A DNA stretch of 15,756 nucleotides, taken from CAXYVC01 sp964292295. Lineage in GTDB: Bacteria; Acidobacteriota; Holophagae; Holophagales; Holophagaceae. The notes beneath the pieces are model-generated. The model had not been told where the DNA came from. It worked only from the letters and a program-made list of their open reading frames with translations, and searched no databases. This document shows positions 13,541 to 15,756 of this stretch, piece after piece (position 1 is the stretch's first letter; every line of letters begins with the position of its first letter). The translations under genes were made by a program, and so were the position numbers. The stretch is taken from the NCBI GenBank assembly GCA_964292295.1, contig CAXYVC010000058.1, positions 1 to 15,756 on the forward strand, given 5' to 3'.

Positions 13541-14179
13541 TCATACGGCGGAGGGAAGGGCCAGGGCGAGCAGGCGGACGAGGGCATCCAGCCGCGCGCG
13601 CCGGACGGGGGGAAGGGCGTCCGGCTGGAAGCACTGGAAGGCCGCCAGCCCCCAGGGGCGGGCGTCCCCCCGCGCGTAGACCGGCACGCCGTACCAGGTC
13701 TGGGGCACCAGGCCACTGCTCCGTTCGGCCTCCGTGAAGAGCGCCCCCGCCGCCTCCGCCTCCTCCAGGGTGCGGATGTAGAGGGGGCGCCCGTCCAGCA
13801 GGGCCCGCCCCGTGAGCCCCGGCACGACGCTCAGGCTCCGCCGCGGATGGAGACGCAGGCGGCCGCCCTCGTGGTAGAGGGGGAAGTCCAGGGCGTCCTG
13901 CTCCCAGAGGGCCCGCGCCAGGTAGAAGCCCACCAGGTCGAAGGGGCGGAAGCTCAACTCCAGGAGGGCGGAGGCCAGGGCCTCCGTCGCCATGCCCGGA
14001 CGCAGGCGGTCCAGGGCCAGGTGGAAGAGATCCCGTTCCGCATCCAGGTGGCTCGCCAGCTCCTGGAGGCCCTGCGCCTCCTCCTGGAGGGCCGCCAGCT
14101 GGGCCTCCAGCCGGGCGATGCGCTCCGCGGTGCGGGCCAGCTCGGTGCGCCGGCCGAAGGTGGGGAAGAGGGACCACAT
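13541..14179 (-). CDS. GAF-like protein with N-terminal coiled coil (paralogue 1)
   Basis: A 212-residue soluble protein with no signal peptide. A leucine/alanine/glutamate-rich coiled coil (about 12-62, including IARLEAQLAALQEEA) is followed by a GAF-like domain (about 65-208). Motifs shared with the downstream paralogue at nearly the same residue numbers are LDAERDLFHLALDRLRPG (45-62), FPLYHEGGR (99-107), LTGRALLDGRPLYI (122-135) and SSGLVPQTWYGVPV (154-167). GAF domains usually bind small ligands or mediate dimerisation in signalling proteins, but there is no output domain here, so it may be a stand-alone sensor or a scaffold. The start at 14179 is chosen as the only ATG giving the shared architecture; no clear Shine-Dalgarno. 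It is first in the operon and divergent from cysS, 50 bp away. Confidence 0.75.
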   Translation of the reverse strand: MWSLFPTFGRRTELARTAERIARLEAQLAALQEEAQGLQELASHLDAERDLFHLALDRLRPGMATEALASALLELSFRPFDLVGFYLARALWEQDALDFPLYHEGGRLRLHPRRSLSVVPGLTGRALLDGRPLYIRTLEEAEAAGALFTEAERSSGLVPQTWYGVPVYARGDARPWGLAAFQCFQPDALPPVRRARLDALVRLLALALPSAV

Positions 14180-14229
14180 GGGAAAGGGGAAGGCTTGGGG
14201 ATGCCCCGCAATGGTGCTTGACTAAAGGC
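14180..14229. promoter_or_regulatory. Divergent promoter region between GAF-like operon and cysS
   Basis: These 50 bp must contain both start regions. On the cysS side TTGACT lies at 14218-14223, followed by AAAGG immediately before the ATG, too close for an ordinary Shine-Dalgarno. TTGACT sits at the -12 to -7 offset seen for the leaderless candidates at 4246 and 4300, but it matches a -10 box poorly. No clear promoter is seen for the GAF-like side. Confidence 0.35.
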
Positions 14230-15689
<1,460 letters not shown>

Positions 15690-15690
<1 letters not shown>

Positions 15691-15745
15691 GCCTCAGCCC
15701 ACATCCTGCAGTTGGTCCCGAAAAATCGGCCCAATGCGGTGTCGC
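15690..15745 (-). repeat. Right copy of the terminal inverted, dispersed-type repeat
   Basis: This is the reverse complement of 1-56: 44 bases are identical (15702-15745) and 54 of 56 agree overall. It begins at the last base of the cysS stop codon, so it forms the whole beginning of the cysS 3' untranslated region. The hairpin CCGA-AAAA-TCGG is at 15718-15729. Only 11 bases (15746-15756) follow it in the window, so whether the unit continues outward cannot be seen. Confidence 0.9.
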
Positions 15746-15756
15746 ATAACGGCACT

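Noticed and set aside
13537..13716. N-terminal extension of the second GAF-like gene into the first
   Set aside because: It overlaps the first GAF-like gene out of frame and destroys the residue-for-residue correspondence of the two paralogues, which starts cleanly at 13536.
14218..14229. TTG at 14218 as the cysS start
   Set aside because: It would add only MTKG before the natural N-terminus; the ATG at 14230 gives the standard CysS beginning. The TTG is more likely part of the promoter region.

Overview
The window is a high-GC (roughly 70% by eye), densely packed bacterial chromosome segment. Its content is a trimeric NAD-linked [FeFe]-hydrogenase, two DUF4139 secreted proteins with signal peptides ending in AAQAP, and an aerotolerance-type (Bat) von Willebrand A (VWA) operon. 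This suggests an anaerobic or fermentative Gram-negative, and the closest fit I can think of is Acidobacteriota class Holophagae (Geothrix/Holophaga-like). That placement is inference from gene content and signal-peptide style, not from a marker gene. There is no phage, transposase, CRISPR array, rRNA or intact tRNA.

Layout. Positions 1-297 are a repeat-rich, hairpin-rich non-coding stretch. Positions 298-4239 are a minus-strand operon of four translationally coupled genes, in transcription order: DUF58 protein, membrane-anchored BatD/DUF4381-like protein, BatA-like VWA protein, BatB-like VWA protein with a TPR-like tail. The usual MoxR ATPase partner is not present. Positions 4312-4722 hold a divergent small exported protein of unknown function. 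Position 4725-6413 is a DUF4140/DUF4139 protein on the minus strand. After a strong hairpin (6458-6487), 6504-11052 is the hydrogenase operon, transcribed hydB-hydA-hydC on the minus strand. Then come a 367-bp non-coding gap (11053-11419) and a second minus-strand operon (11420-14179) of two tandem paralogous GAF-like proteins followed by a second, differently built DUF4139 protein. Finally cysS (cysteinyl-tRNA synthetase) runs on the plus strand from 14230 to 15690.

How the parts work together. HydB (FMN/NAD(H) module), HydA (H-cluster) and HydC (NuoE-like 2Fe-2S subunit) should form a soluble complex exchanging electrons between NAD(H), ferredoxin and H2. The maturases HydE, HydF and HydG must lie elsewhere. 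The DUF58/VWA operon is an envelope complex of poorly understood role in stress tolerance. The two DUF4139 proteins are probably periplasmic.

The most notable observations are these. (1) A 56-bp repeat sits in inverted orientation at the two extreme ends of the window (44 bp identical, 54/56 overall), and each copy lies just downstream of a gene 3' end in the same orientation relative to transcription. (2) HydB carries an extra N-terminal HndB-like thioredoxin-fold domain, so it looks like an HndB-HndC fusion. (3) One base at position 2720 appears to have removed both a TGA stop and an overlapping ATG start in the Bat operon. (4) There is a tandem pair of near-collinear GAF-like genes coupled to a DUF4139 gene. 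I see no clear defence system or wholly new system here.
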